Shown: positions 6,012 to 13,724, counted from the stretch's first letter. The stretch is 17,551 nucleotides of DNA from CALREA01 sp041674865 (GCA_041674865.1 JBAYUX010000028.1:1-17551), one strand, 5' to 3'. A program made the numbers and translations. The notes: generated by a model from the sequence alone, not told the origin.

Positions 6012-7283
6012 TTATTTTCCCAGCCTCTCCTCAATCGCCAATAACCGATTATACTTTGCGACGCGTTCGCTGCGGCAAAGTGATCCAGTTTTGATGATTG
6101 GGCAGTTGAGACCAACGCACAAGTCGGCAAGAGTGGTGTCTTCTGTTTCGCCAGAACGATGTGAAACAATTGGCTTCCATCCAACGCTTTGTGTGAGCTT
6201 GATCGCCTCGATCGATTCCCAAATCGTACCGATCTGATTCATCTTAATGAGAACGCTGTTTGCAGATTTTTTCTCGATACCAGTTTTGATTCGGTCGACA
6301 TTCGTAACAAATAAGTCGTCACCAACGATGATAATTTTATCGCCAAGTTGCGCAGTCATTTTTCCAAATGCATCCCAATCATCTTCGAACAAAGGATCTT
6401 CGATAGAAACGACAGGATACTTCTGAATCAAACCAGCGTACCACTCGATCAGCTCATCAGATGTCGCCTTTCCACCAGTTAAACCGCTGCCAATTTTGCA
6501 GGCATATCCACCGTCTTCATAGAAACTTGATGCAGCAACATCCATCGCAATTTTGACCTTGTCAGTTGAGTATCCGGCTGCCGTAATGGCCTCAATCAAG
6601 ACCTCAATCGCCTCTTCATTCTTTGCGAGACGTGGAGCAAATCCACCTTCATCGCCAACGCTCGTAGCCATGCCACGTGCTGCGAGAATTTTTTTCAACG
6701 CATGAAAAATTTCTGCACCTGCGCGAAGTTTTTCTTTGAATGTATCGATTCCAATTGGCATCACCATGAACTCCTGAACATCGAGTCCGCTATCAGCATG
6801 CTTACCTCCGTTGACGACATTCATAATTGGAGTTGGCAAACCAAAGACGGTATTTCCAGCAACCTTGCCGAAATACTCATACATCTCAAGTCCCTCAGAT
6901 TTTGCGACAGCTCGTGCAAAAGCCATAGAGACGCCAAGAATCGCATTTGCGCCAAGTCGTCCTTTGTTCGGAGTACCGTCGAGTGCGATCAAAGCCTTAT
7001 CGATCTCTTCCTGTGAAGCCCACTCTTTACCAAGAACCGCGGTAGAAATTTCACCGTTTACATTATTAACTGCCGTGAGAACGCCCTTGCCTCCGTATCG
7101 TGATTTGTCGCCATCTCGGAGCTCAACCGCCTCATGAATACCAGTAGAGGCGCCACTTGGTACACACGCGACTGCGTGTGCTGTTCCCGTACCCGTATTT
7201 TCTAACACTAATTCAACTTGAACCGTCGGATTACCGCGTGAGTCGAGAATTTCACGAGCGTGAAGCGAAGCGATGCGTGCCAT
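6012..7283 (-). CDS. eno: Enolase (phosphopyruvate hydratase)
   Basis: The glycolytic enzyme that interconverts 2-phosphoglycerate and phosphoenolpyruvate in the cytoplasm. The 423-residue length is typical. The N-terminus IASLHAREILDSRGNPTVQV is the family signature. Further hallmarks are the catalytic acid region GDEGGFAP, magnesium ligands in SIEDPLFEDDWDAF and VGDDLFVTN, the catalytic lysine in LIKMNQIGT (Lys347), and the enolase signature VSHRSGETEDTTLADL (from residue 373). The start at 7283 was chosen because MARIASLH aligns with all enolases. An upstream in-frame ATG at 7385 would add 34 unrelated residues and cross the promoter. It has no Shine-Dalgarno sequence. It is divergent from the rhodanese gene and monocistronic. 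Confidence 0.98.
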   Translation of the reverse strand: MARIASLHAREILDSRGNPTVQVELVLENTGTGTAHAVACVPSGASTGIHEAVELRDGDKSRYGGKGVLTAVNNVNGEISTAVLGKEWASQEEIDKALIALDGTPNKGRLGANAILGVSMAFARAVAKSEGLEMYEYFGKVAGNTVFGLPTPIMNVVNGGKHADSGLDVQEFMVMPIGIDTFKEKLRAGAEIFHALKKILAARGMATSVGDEGGFAPRLAKNEEAIEVLIEAITAAGYSTDKVKIAMDVAASSFYEDGGYACKIGSGLTGGKATSDELIEWYAGLIQKYPVVSIEDPLFEDDWDAFGKMTAQLGDKIIIVGDDLFVTNVDRIKTGIEKKSANSVLIKMNQIGTIWESIEAIKLTQSVGWKPIVSHRSGETEDTTLADLCVGLNCPIIKTGSLCRSERVAKYNRLLAIEERLGK

Positions 7284-7322
7284 AAAAATGGGGGTCAAGG
7301 ATTCAAAAAGGAAACCGCGGAT

Positions 7323-7331
7323 ATGATAGCA
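7323..7331 (-). promoter_or_regulatory. Extended -10 promoter of enolase
   Basis: Minus strand TGCTATCAT is an extended -10 box (TGn plus TATCAT) about 40 nt upstream of the enolase ATG, giving a leader of about 33 nt. The -35 is weak. Confidence 0.55.
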
Positions 7332-7363
7332 CAAAAAACGTTTCAGGAAAGAGGAAGAGCCTG

Positions 7364-7369
7364 TACAAT
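7364..7369 (+). promoter_or_regulatory. -10 box for a leaderless rhodanese transcript
   Basis: TACAAT ends 7 nt before the ATG at 7377, so the mRNA would start at the codon itself. The context TACAATAAAGCCCATG is very similar to TACAATAAACCATG before the gene at 8812. Confidence 0.5.
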
Positions 7370-7376
7370 AAAGCCC

Positions 7377-7541
7377 ATGAAGCACTACCTCCGAATCATA
7401 TTTTTCAGCTTAGTATTAGTTTCTCTTACGAAAAGCGCCCACGCCGTTCCCCACCAGACTTTATTTTTAATGTTGGGGCACAGATTATCCAGGTCTTTTC
7501 AATTGCCGTCTTATTTCTCACGGCGATTCTCGCCTCAGTGA
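7377..7541 (+). pseudogene. 5' part of the rhodanese gene, cut off by a frameshift
   Basis: The ATG at 7377 begins a convincing signal peptide or first membrane helix (MKHYLR, hydrophobic core, SAHA). The frame then gives unconvincing sequence and stops at 7541. From about 7450 the -1 frame instead reads PPDFIFNVGAQIIQVF and a hydrophobic helix ending SVRQYARVYFDG, and continues without a stop into the rhodanese protein. One C missing from the run at 7449-7452 (CCCC for CCCCC) would join them as SAHAVPPPDFIFNVG. I therefore read this as the broken 5' end of one gene spanning 7377-8824. The cause is either a sequencing error, a real mutation or, less likely, ribosomal frameshifting. Confidence 0.65.
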
Positions 7542-7570
7542 GGCAGTATGCACGAGTGTATTTCGATGGC

Positions 7571-8824
7571 ATGAATCACAAAAAACTTTTTTGGATTGGA
7601 ACGGGGCTTGTCATAGTCGTGGTGGCCTTCGGTGGAGCGTATTATTATGGGCAGTACACGCAAGACGCAGAGTATAAAAAATGGCTTACAGATAGTCAAA
7701 ATAACACTGAGTCTTTCGCAGTAAAGAATAGTCCGCTTGATACATTAAAAGACGATGGCACGAGTGATGTAGTAGACGATAAAGGTAATGCAGTTATAGA
7801 TCAGCAACCTTCATTTTTACAAAACAACACGCCGAAAGAAAATAAATATATTGCGTTTATTCGTGAGTATTATGGAAATATTGGACATGGAAAAGTAGAA
7901 GACGCATACAACGTTTCAAAAAAATCAGTCTCACTGAGTACATTTAAAAGTTGGTATGCAAAAGTAACTGAAGTCAGCGTTGATGATGTTCAGCCAATCG
8001 ATGACAAGAAGTATTCACTGAAATTAACGCTCAAAGAAGGCAAAGACATAACAAAATATGCGGTACTGATGACCATAGGAGAAGATGCCAGCGGAAATTT
8101 AATCGTTCAGAATTCTCAAGTAAGAACTCTCCCAAATGTAGATGGGGTTGTCGCCCAAGGAGTGAAGGACGAGACGGTAATATCGGTTTCGAATCAAGAA
8201 TTTCAAAGTGCGATACAGGTCAATGCTTCGACGTATGTTCTCGATGCGAGAGAAGATGAGGAGTACGAGATTGGACGTTTCCCAGGAAGTAATCACATTC
8301 GATTTGCCGATCTCGTTGCAGGACGATGGATTGATGTTCCGACAGACAAGACAGTCTTTGTATTTTGCTGGTCAGGGATGCGAGGAAAAGATGTGGCAGA
8401 ATTCCTTCGAACAAAGGGAATCAAGGCGCGATACATAGAAAAAGGCGCGAGTGATTGGGTAGAATGGGGTGGAAAATGGGATGGCGGAATCAAGTTCACA
8501 TCGAAATATGGAAACGATAATTATGTTCGGATTTTTTCAACAGACGAGACGAAGAAAAATGTAAACAATGGAGTCGCGCTCGTAGACTCGCGCGACCCAG
8601 AAAAATTCGCCAAATCTCACATACCAGGAGCTGTTAATATTCCAATGATCTACACGCCAACGAGTAAGGTCGAAAACGCGCTTGCGCAAGTGCCTCCGGG
8701 AAAGTCAATAATTACAATCTGTGATGACTTCATTAGCTGCTTCGACGCGAAAGTCACTGGAATTAAGCTTGAGAAGAAAGGGCACGCATTTCTAGGACGA
8801 TACAATAAACCATGGGAATATTAA
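7571..8824 (+). CDS. Membrane-anchored protein with two rhodanese-like domains
   Basis: From the ATG at 7571 the 417-residue protein starts with a membrane helix (KLFWIGTGLVIVVVAFGGAYYYG). A disordered Asp-rich linker follows, then a region around FIREYYGNIGHGKVEDAY that may be a small NTF2-like domain, and two rhodanese domains. The first has the catalytic loop CWSGMR with Cys266. The second has the conserved HIPGAVNIP segment but a divergent loop, CDDFISC (Cys384, Cys390), lacking the usual Gly-x-Arg. Rhodaneses transfer sulfane sulfur; the pair may alternatively act in redox relay. The frame is open upstream to a GTG at 7538 and beyond, and probably belongs to a longer protein starting at 7377 with two more helices. 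The gene overlaps the next one by 13 bp. Confidence 0.88.
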   Translation: MNHKKLFWIGTGLVIVVVAFGGAYYYGQYTQDAEYKKWLTDSQNNTESFAVKNSPLDTLKDDGTSDVVDDKGNAVIDQQPSFLQNNTPKENKYIAFIREYYGNIGHGKVEDAYNVSKKSVSLSTFKSWYAKVTEVSVDDVQPIDDKKYSLKLTLKEGKDITKYAVLMTIGEDASGNLIVQNSQVRTLPNVDGVVAQGVKDETVISVSNQEFQSAIQVNASTYVLDAREDEEYEIGRFPGSNHIRFADLVAGRWIDVPTDKTVFVFCWSGMRGKDVAEFLRTKGIKARYIEKGASDWVEWGGKWDGGIKFTSKYGNDNYVRIFSTDETKKNVNNGVALVDSRDPEKFAKSHIPGAVNIPMIYTPTSKVENALAQVPPGKSIITICDDFISCFDAKVTGIKLEKKGHAFLGRYNKPWEY

Positions 8825-10827
8825 AACTCCTCGCATCAAGCGAGCTCGATCAATTTCGTAGCGAGATAGGAGGAAAGACCATGTCGCTCAAAAGGCTTCA
8901 GGATGCCGGATTGAACGTTCCGGATTTTAGAGCGATTCCATCATCAGTGATCACGTCTCTTGTAGATGAAAATGGAAAATGGAACGACACATTCCTCACG
9001 AAACTTGCACAGAAAATCACCGACGAGTTTCCAAAACCTCTCTACGCGATCCGCTCAAGTGCTCTCATCGAAGACACGTCTGCGCACTCATATGCGGGCC
9101 AGTTCAAAACAGAAATTCATCAGTCGGGTGAGCAGCTTGCCGACGCAATAAAGTCAGTTGTGCAGCATGCGCATATCCTGCTCAAAAAAGACCTCACGCA
9201 ATTTTCCCTGATCATTCAGGAATATATCGAGGCCGACTATTCGGGCATTACGTTCACGCGCAATCCTCTCGGCGGTCGCGAACTTGTCATTGAATATCAC
9301 AAAGGTATTGGCGAAGATATTGTAAGTGGTGCCGTGAAGCCAAAAAGATATAGTCTGCATTGGAATCAGATGCCAGATAATATTCTTCCAGAGATACATT
9401 CCGCATTGGGAACCTTCAAAAAAATCGAGCAGCTCAGCGAATTTCCACAAGACATTGAGTGGTGTATTCGAGATGATGTTTGGTACTTTCTTCAGTCGCG
9501 TCCGATTACGACACTCACGAAAAATGACTACGAACAAAGCATATATCTCGACGATTATTTCAAAGATCGTTCAGAATATATTCTCGAAAAAACAGAAATT
9601 AGCGAGATCGCTCCTCGGCCAACTCCGGTAACGCTCGATATTCTTCATCGCATTTATGCCGCAGGGGGACCAGTAAAAAGGGTTTATAGAAAACATGGCA
9701 TCATTTATAAACCAATTAAATTTTTAGAAGTCATTGGTAATGAGCTTTTTGTAAATCGAGAGCAGGAGATTGCAACACTTCTTCCGTCATATAGTTATTT
9801 CGGAGACATGAATTATAAGCCAAAATTTATGCGTATTCGAGGTGCATGGAGAACGCTTTTTAATATGATTCAGCTCCAAAGAATATCCGTAGAAACTCCA
9901 TCGAAAATACTTGAAAAACTAACACACGCGTTTACGTCCGACATGACGACAGTTGATGCATTCATGGTAAATTACGAACTCATTTTTGAGATCAATCTCT
10001 TGGCACAAAAAGCTCTCAGTAAACTTCAATTCGCTACACAAAAAGAATCTTTATCTTCTGCATCAATGCTTTCGCTTACATTTGAGAATGATGCTCCGGC
10101 GAATCTTCCGGATGGAATTATCGATGAAAAATCCCTTCAGGGAAATGCTCTCGAAATTGCTGACACATCGCCATTTGTTGCCGCAAATTTTTCTGCACAA
10201 GAAGCCCCAGAAGCCCGCAATTGGTATGACGAACTTCCTGATTGGAAGAAAAAATATTTCACGCCAATTATTCAGATGGCAAAGGTCTATAGCGCCTTAC
10301 GAGAGTATGGAAGATGGCTTACAGTAGCCCATATATCAGGTATCAGAAAAACACTCCCCCAATCAGATATGAATGAATGGGATGGAAAAGATGAGTATCT
10401 TAGATATAACAAATTTCATTTCCCTGCCCGCCTCACCGACCGATACATTCAAGAAAATCGAGAACTTCAAGGCGTCTCGGCGGGCACCGCAACCGGCGTT
10501 CTCGTCGACCGAGAATATCTTCTCAAGAATCCAAGCGAAAAAAACACCGACACCTCATCGGCACCACCAACGCAATTATCAAACATCATCCTCTACACCA
10601 AAATCCTCTCCCCTGATCTCACGGAATACTTCGGCGCGATCAAGGGTATTATCTCAGAAGACGGCGGACTTCTTTCTCATCTCGCCATTATGGCACGCGA
10701 AAGTGGAATACCCGTTATTGTCGGAGCTAGTCTCACAAAAGAACAAATCCAGCTCGGAGATATGGTAGAGATCAACGGCTCCACCGGAAAGATTCAGAAG
10801 ATAGATTCCAAAGCTGCCAAGTTGTAA
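8812..10827 (+). CDS. PEP-synthase-like phosphotransferase (ATP-grasp plus phospho-His domain)
   Basis: The 671-residue protein has the N-terminal PPDK/PEP-synthase ATP-binding domain. Its landmarks are IGGKTMSLKRLQDAGLNVP, YAIRSSALIEDTSAHSYAGQ, EADYSGITFTRNPLGG and the strand QDIEWCIRDDVWYFLQSRPIT that ends this domain (about 230). A 350-residue middle region of unknown fold follows. The C-terminus is the swivelling phosphohistidine domain, with the motif GGLLSHLAIMARESGIPVIVG and catalytic His623. There is no C-terminal PEP/pyruvate TIM barrel, so it is not a complete PEP synthase. The ATP domain, middle domain, His domain layout recalls rifampicin phosphotransferase and other small-molecule dikinases, with the acceptor set by the middle region. 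The ATG overlaps the rhodanese stop by 13 bp. A TACAAT box at 8801-8806 could give it its own leaderless mRNA. Confidence 0.85.
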   Translation: MGILKLLASSELDQFRSEIGGKTMSLKRLQDAGLNVPDFRAIPSSVITSLVDENGKWNDTFLTKLAQKITDEFPKPLYAIRSSALIEDTSAHSYAGQFKTEIHQSGEQLADAIKSVVQHAHILLKKDLTQFSLIIQEYIEADYSGITFTRNPLGGRELVIEYHKGIGEDIVSGAVKPKRYSLHWNQMPDNILPEIHSALGTFKKIEQLSEFPQDIEWCIRDDVWYFLQSRPITTLTKNDYEQSIYLDDYFKDRSEYILEKTEISEIAPRPTPVTLDILHRIYAAGGPVKRVYRKHGIIYKPIKFLEVIGNELFVNREQEIATLLPSYSYFGDMNYKPKFMRIRGAWRTLFNMIQLQRISVETPSKILEKLTHAFTSDMTTVDAFMVNYELIFEINLLAQKALSKLQFATQKESLSSASMLSLTFENDAPANLPDGIIDEKSLQGNALEIADTSPFVAANFSAQEAPEARNWYDELPDWKKKYFTPIIQMAKVYSALREYGRWLTVAHISGIRKTLPQSDMNEWDGKDEYLRYNKFHFPARLTDRYIQENRELQGVSAGTATGVLVDREYLLKNPSEKNTDTSSAPPTQLSNIILYTKILSPDLTEYFGAIKGIISEDGGLLSHLAIMARESGIPVIVGASLTKEQIQLGDMVEINGSTGKIQKIDSKAAKL

Positions 10828-10832
10828 ATATA

Positions 10833-10861
10833 TTGCAACTCAGCTAGAGTATCTCTATTAA
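10833..10861 (+). promoter_or_regulatory. Promoter of the DUF378 gene
   Basis: TTGCAA (10833-10838), a 17-bp spacer and TATTAA (10856-10861) form a good sigma70-type match. The leader would be about 13 nt. Confidence 0.6.
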
Positions 10862-10870
10862 ATCTCCTAA
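10861..10870 (+). promoter_or_regulatory. CTCCTAA leader motif, copy 3
   Basis: AATCTCCTAA ends 10 nt before the ATG at 10881, identical to the copy at 5153-5162. It begins at the last base of the -10 box, so part of it may be the transcription start region rather than leader RNA. Confidence 0.4.
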
Positions 10871-10880
10871 CTTATTTTCT

Positions 10881-11132
10881 ATGAAATGTTGTGCTCCGAA
10901 ATGGATCTGCAATGCTCTCGTTCTCGTTGGAGCCCTCAACTGGGGTCTCGTCGGATTTTTCAGTTTTAACCTCGTAGAAAAGCTTCTCGGTAGCTGGCCT
11001 ATGGCTATCACAGTAACATACGACCTCGTCGGTGTCGCTGCAGTATTGTGTGTCGTTCATTACTTTGCTTGCCCATGCGACAAGGGTGACGAAAAGGGCG
11101 GTTGCTGCGGAAAGGGTGCATGCAAGAAGTAA
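10881..11132 (+). CDS. DUF378 family small membrane protein with Cys-rich tail
   Basis: The 83-residue protein has the DUF378 pattern. A first helix, ICNALVLVGALNWGLVGFFSFNLV, carries the diagnostic NWGLVG. It is followed by a short loop and a second helix (YDLVGVAAVLCVVHY). Members are two-helix membrane proteins of unknown function. The C-terminus is unusual, with two Cys groups (CPC and GGCCGKGAC) among Lys and Gly. With the N-terminal Cys pair (KCC) this suggests metal binding or membrane-proximal redox, but that is inference. It has its own promoter and stands alone, followed by a long hairpin. Confidence 0.88.
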   Translation: MKCCAPKWICNALVLVGALNWGLVGFFSFNLVEKLLGSWPMAITVTYDLVGVAAVLCVVHYFACPCDKGDEKGGCCGKGACKK

Positions 11133-11166
11133 TACCTCGAGATAGTCTTCATTAGATGTAAAAGAT

Positions 11167-11256
11167 AAAAGAGGAAAGAGCTGGTGATCGCAAGAAACAT
11201 TCTGCAGGCTGCTTGCAGCCGAAGCCGTTTCTGAGAGATCCAGACTTTCCTCTTTT
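11167..11256. terminator. Long composite hairpin between convergent genes (terminator or structured RNA)
   Basis: The outer 12-bp stem AAAAGAGGAAAG / CTTTCCTCTTTT (11167-11178, 11245-11256) is perfect and is followed by TTGTT. Nested inside are CTGG/CCAG (11181-11184, 11240-11243), AGAAAC/GTTTCT (11193-11198, 11227-11232) and GGCTG-CTTG-CAGCC (11207-11220). The A/T-rich outer stem suits a terminator in both directions, but about 90 nt of nested stems is much more than termination needs. It may be a stable 3'-end RNA or a terminator that acquired an insertion. Confidence 0.7.
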
Positions 11257-11258
11257 TG

Positions 11259-12470
11259 TTACTTCTTCAACACCTTCATCGCCGCATCAAGCTGAGGGTC
11301 GCGATCTTTTTTCAAATCGTCGTCAGTTAACTTCACGACCGTGTCAGGTATAACACCAACCTTATCGATCGATCGACCAAGTGGCGTGAACCATTTTGCG
11401 ATAGTGATACGGAGAGACGCACTTCCTTCCAAGTTGTCTTCGATTTCCTGAACCGTTCCTTTGCCGTAGGACTTCTCGCCCATCACAATGCCACGCTTTA
11501 GGTCCTGGACGGCCCCAGCAACGATTTCAGAGGCAGATGCCGACGAACCATTGATCAAGACAACGAGAGGGATTTTAGAGAGTCTTCCACTGCCGCTTGT
11601 TACATCTTTAACATCATCCTTCGTGTCACGTCGGTGAATGCCAACAACCTCTTTTTTGCCAGATAGGAATTCTGACAGAACATCGATAGAAGCTTGGAGA
11701 TATCCACCACCATTATTACGCAAATCAAGAATGATACCTTTTGGTTCCTTCAAGATAATTTTAGAAATTGCATCATCAAGCTCCATCTTTGTACTATCTG
11801 TAAACTGATGAAGTCCGATGTAGAAAAGGCCATTCCCCTTATCTTCGAAGGTAATACTATCGAGTCGAATCGTGTCACGAGCAATAGTTACTTCAAAGGA
11901 GTCACCTTTTTCTTTTCGGTACATGAGGAGTTTGACCGACGTTCCCTTCTCACCGCGAATCTTAGTGATCGCCTGATAAATCGTCATATCGGTTGTGACC
12001 GAATTGTCAATTTTTAAAATAACATCATTTGCCTTGAGTCCAGCCTTCTCTGCTGGCGAACTTTTCAAGACACTCATAATAACAAGATTTTTGTCCTTCA
12101 CGCTGAGTTCTGCGCCGATGCCCTCAAGGGTTCCCTGAAGATTGTTTTTGAACTCCTTGCTCTCAGTCGGATCCATGAAAACCGTATAGGGATCATTCAA
12201 AGAAGCGACCATTCCCTTGATGGCCCCATAGAGCATTGTAGACGAGTTGAGGGCTTTCGGATCAACGTACTGGCCTTGCAATCGATCCCATACATCCCAA
12301 AAAAGAGAAAGACTTGGTCGACTACTTGGAATAGTTGAATCAATAAATGAAGAGAGAGCCTTGTCGCCAGTGCCAGTAGAGTTCACCTGCACTTTTCCGA
12401 CTTGAAGACCAAAAAGAAATGAAAAAACGATAACAACGGGAATGAGAATACTTAAAGATCGTCGGCTCAT
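11259..12470 (-). CDS. S41 family carboxyl-terminal processing protease (CtpA-like)
   Basis: A 403-residue serine protease anchored outside the membrane by an N-terminal hydrophobic segment (ILIPVVIVFSFLFGLQVG). It processes or degrades exported proteins from their C-termini. After an N-terminal helical region comes a PDZ domain (about residues 90-175, containing LEGIGAELSV and SSPAEKAGLKANDVILKID). The catalytic domain follows, with the nucleophile Ser312 in SSASASEIVAGA and the general base Lys337 in SYGKGTVQ. The spacing of 25 matches the Ser/Lys dyad of E. coli Prc and plant/cyanobacterial CtpA. FTPLGRSIDKVGVIPD near the C-terminus is another family hallmark. The start at 12470 gives MSRRS before the anchor. 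It lies downstream of the pseudopilin operon on the same strand but has its own promoter. Confidence 0.96.
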   Translation of the reverse strand: MSRRSLSILIPVVIVFSFLFGLQVGKVQVNSTGTGDKALSSFIDSTIPSSRPSLSLFWDVWDRLQGQYVDPKALNSSTMLYGAIKGMVASLNDPYTVFMDPTESKEFKNNLQGTLEGIGAELSVKDKNLVIMSVLKSSPAEKAGLKANDVILKIDNSVTTDMTIYQAITKIRGEKGTSVKLLMYRKEKGDSFEVTIARDTIRLDSITFEDKGNGLFYIGLHQFTDSTKMELDDAISKIILKEPKGIILDLRNNGGGYLQASIDVLSEFLSGKKEVVGIHRRDTKDDVKDVTSGSGRLSKIPLVVLINGSSASASEIVAGAVQDLKRGIVMGEKSYGKGTVQEIEDNLEGSASLRITIAKWFTPLGRSIDKVGVIPDTVVKLTDDDLKKDRDPQLDAAMKVLKK

Positions 12471-12504
12471 AAAATATGAAAAATAAAGTCAAAATTACTA
12501 CATG

Positions 12505-12533
12505 AGTATACGTGAGATGAAGAAAAATGTCAC
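12505..12533 (-). promoter_or_regulatory. Promoter of the S41 protease gene
   Basis: On the minus strand GTGACA (12528-12533), a 17-bp spacer and TATACT (12505-12510) lie about 35 nt upstream of the ATG at 12470. The predicted leader is about 28 nt. No terminator separates this from the pilin operon. Confidence 0.6.
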
Positions 12534-12563
12534 AGTACTCACTACGTTCCGTGCATATATTCT

Positions 12564-13724
12564 TTATGGAACTTTTTTCATCTGCGGAGGGAAGCTCTGT
12601 ACCTCAGCAAAAAGACCAGGGGTAACCGTCGTCTGAACGGTAACAGATGGATAGCTTGTCTTGTATCGAACATTCGAAATTGGTTGAACGGTCAAAATGA
12701 TAGTGACACTTGGTTGATGAATATCAGTCTGAAGACCGTTGCTATTTCCCTCGGCAAAGGCCTTGTGTGGATCTTCTGCAGGAGAGAGAAAGAATTTGAT
12801 ATTCTGTATATCAACGCGCGATGGAGTGAAGGGAATAAAATCCTTAGCATATGCCCGCGCGATCGGCTTCTGATTATTATCAGTCGTCGCAACACCCTCC
12901 ATAATACTCACCTCAAGATCCTCCTCTCCAGAGCTATTCGATGGATAGGTTACGGCCGCCGAACTCGCTCCAGTGAAGTTGATGATAGACCCGTTGTTGA
13001 TCGTCGTGTTTTTCGTACAACTTCCAGAAATCGCACACGTAAAAATGCGAGGAATCGTAATTGGCGGAGAGACAGACGTATCTTGATAAGAGTTCATAAC
13101 AAGCTGACTGAGAACGTGGGAAATACCACCAGCCGTATCTGACCAATCGAGTTTTTCGCGTCCGATCATTATTTTTGTATTGCCGTCGCCATTGATCAAG
13201 AAGAGCCGCTGAACGCAGGCGTAATATTTCGATTTAACTTCAGAAGGAAGGAAGGTGTCACAGAGAATCTTGTCTGTTTTAGCTACATCGCCCGTCATGC
13301 TTGTATAAAACGCATTGGCACCATCCGGATCAAAATCATTAGCAGGATTTTTCCCCGTATTCACGCAGGATTTTTTTCCGTCATTCGTAGAAAGATCGAC
13401 ACAGTCCTCATAGGCTTTATTTGTTTTCAAATTATAGTAAAACTGCGCAGCATAATGCCCGAAGTTCATGCCTGGAGGACCACCTAAGACGAGCTGATTG
13501 TAGTATTCTTCGTAATCAATCGTATTCGAAGCGATCTCACGACTGAGCTGATCAAGAATAAATTGCGCATCGTCATAGATGAGATTTCGTGAGACAATTT
13601 TTTGTTTATTCTGACTGAGGTTGATATAAATACTCGTAGAAAGCATTCCAATAATCGCAAAAATACTAGCAGAAATGAGTACCTCTAGAAGCGTAAAACC
13701 CGGTTTTTTGATACGAAGATTCAT
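12564..13724 (-). CDS. PilW/PulJ-like pseudopilin (386 aa)
   Basis: A short basic leader MNLRIKKPG precedes the prepilin cleavage motif GFTLLEVLIS, with Gly at -1 and Glu at +5. A hydrophobic helix (ISASIFAIIGMLSTSIYINL) follows, so the protein is processed by prepilin peptidase and assembles into a type IV pilus or type II secretion pseudopilus. The large C-terminal domain (about 350 residues) contains several Cys. It starts with LIYDDAQFILDQLSREIASNT, the helix found in PilW/GspJ-type minor pilins that cap the fibre. It is the last gene of a three-gene operon, 11 nt after the PilV-like gene. There is no Shine-Dalgarno sequence. Confidence 0.88.
   Translation of the reverse strand: MNLRIKKPGFTLLEVLISASIFAIIGMLSTSIYINLSQNKQKIVSRNLIYDDAQFILDQLSREIASNTIDYEEYYNQLVLGGPPGMNFGHYAAQFYYNLKTNKAYEDCVDLSTNDGKKSCVNTGKNPANDFDPDGANAFYTSMTGDVAKTDKILCDTFLPSEVKSKYYACVQRLFLINGDGNTKIMIGREKLDWSDTAGGISHVLSQLVMNSYQDTSVSPPITIPRIFTCAISGSCTKNTTINNGSIINFTGASSAAVTYPSNSSGEEDLEVSIMEGVATTDNNQKPIARAYAKDFIPFTPSRVDIQNIKFFLSPAEDPHKAFAEGNSNGLQTDIHQPSVTIILTVQPISNVRYKTSYPSVTVQTTVTPGLFAEVQSFPPQMKKVP

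Noticed and set aside
7446..7457. Programmed -1 frameshifting at GTT CCC CAC
   Set aside because: Not a canonical X-XXY-YYZ slippery heptamer, and re-pairing in the -1 frame is poor. A base missing from the C-run is simpler.
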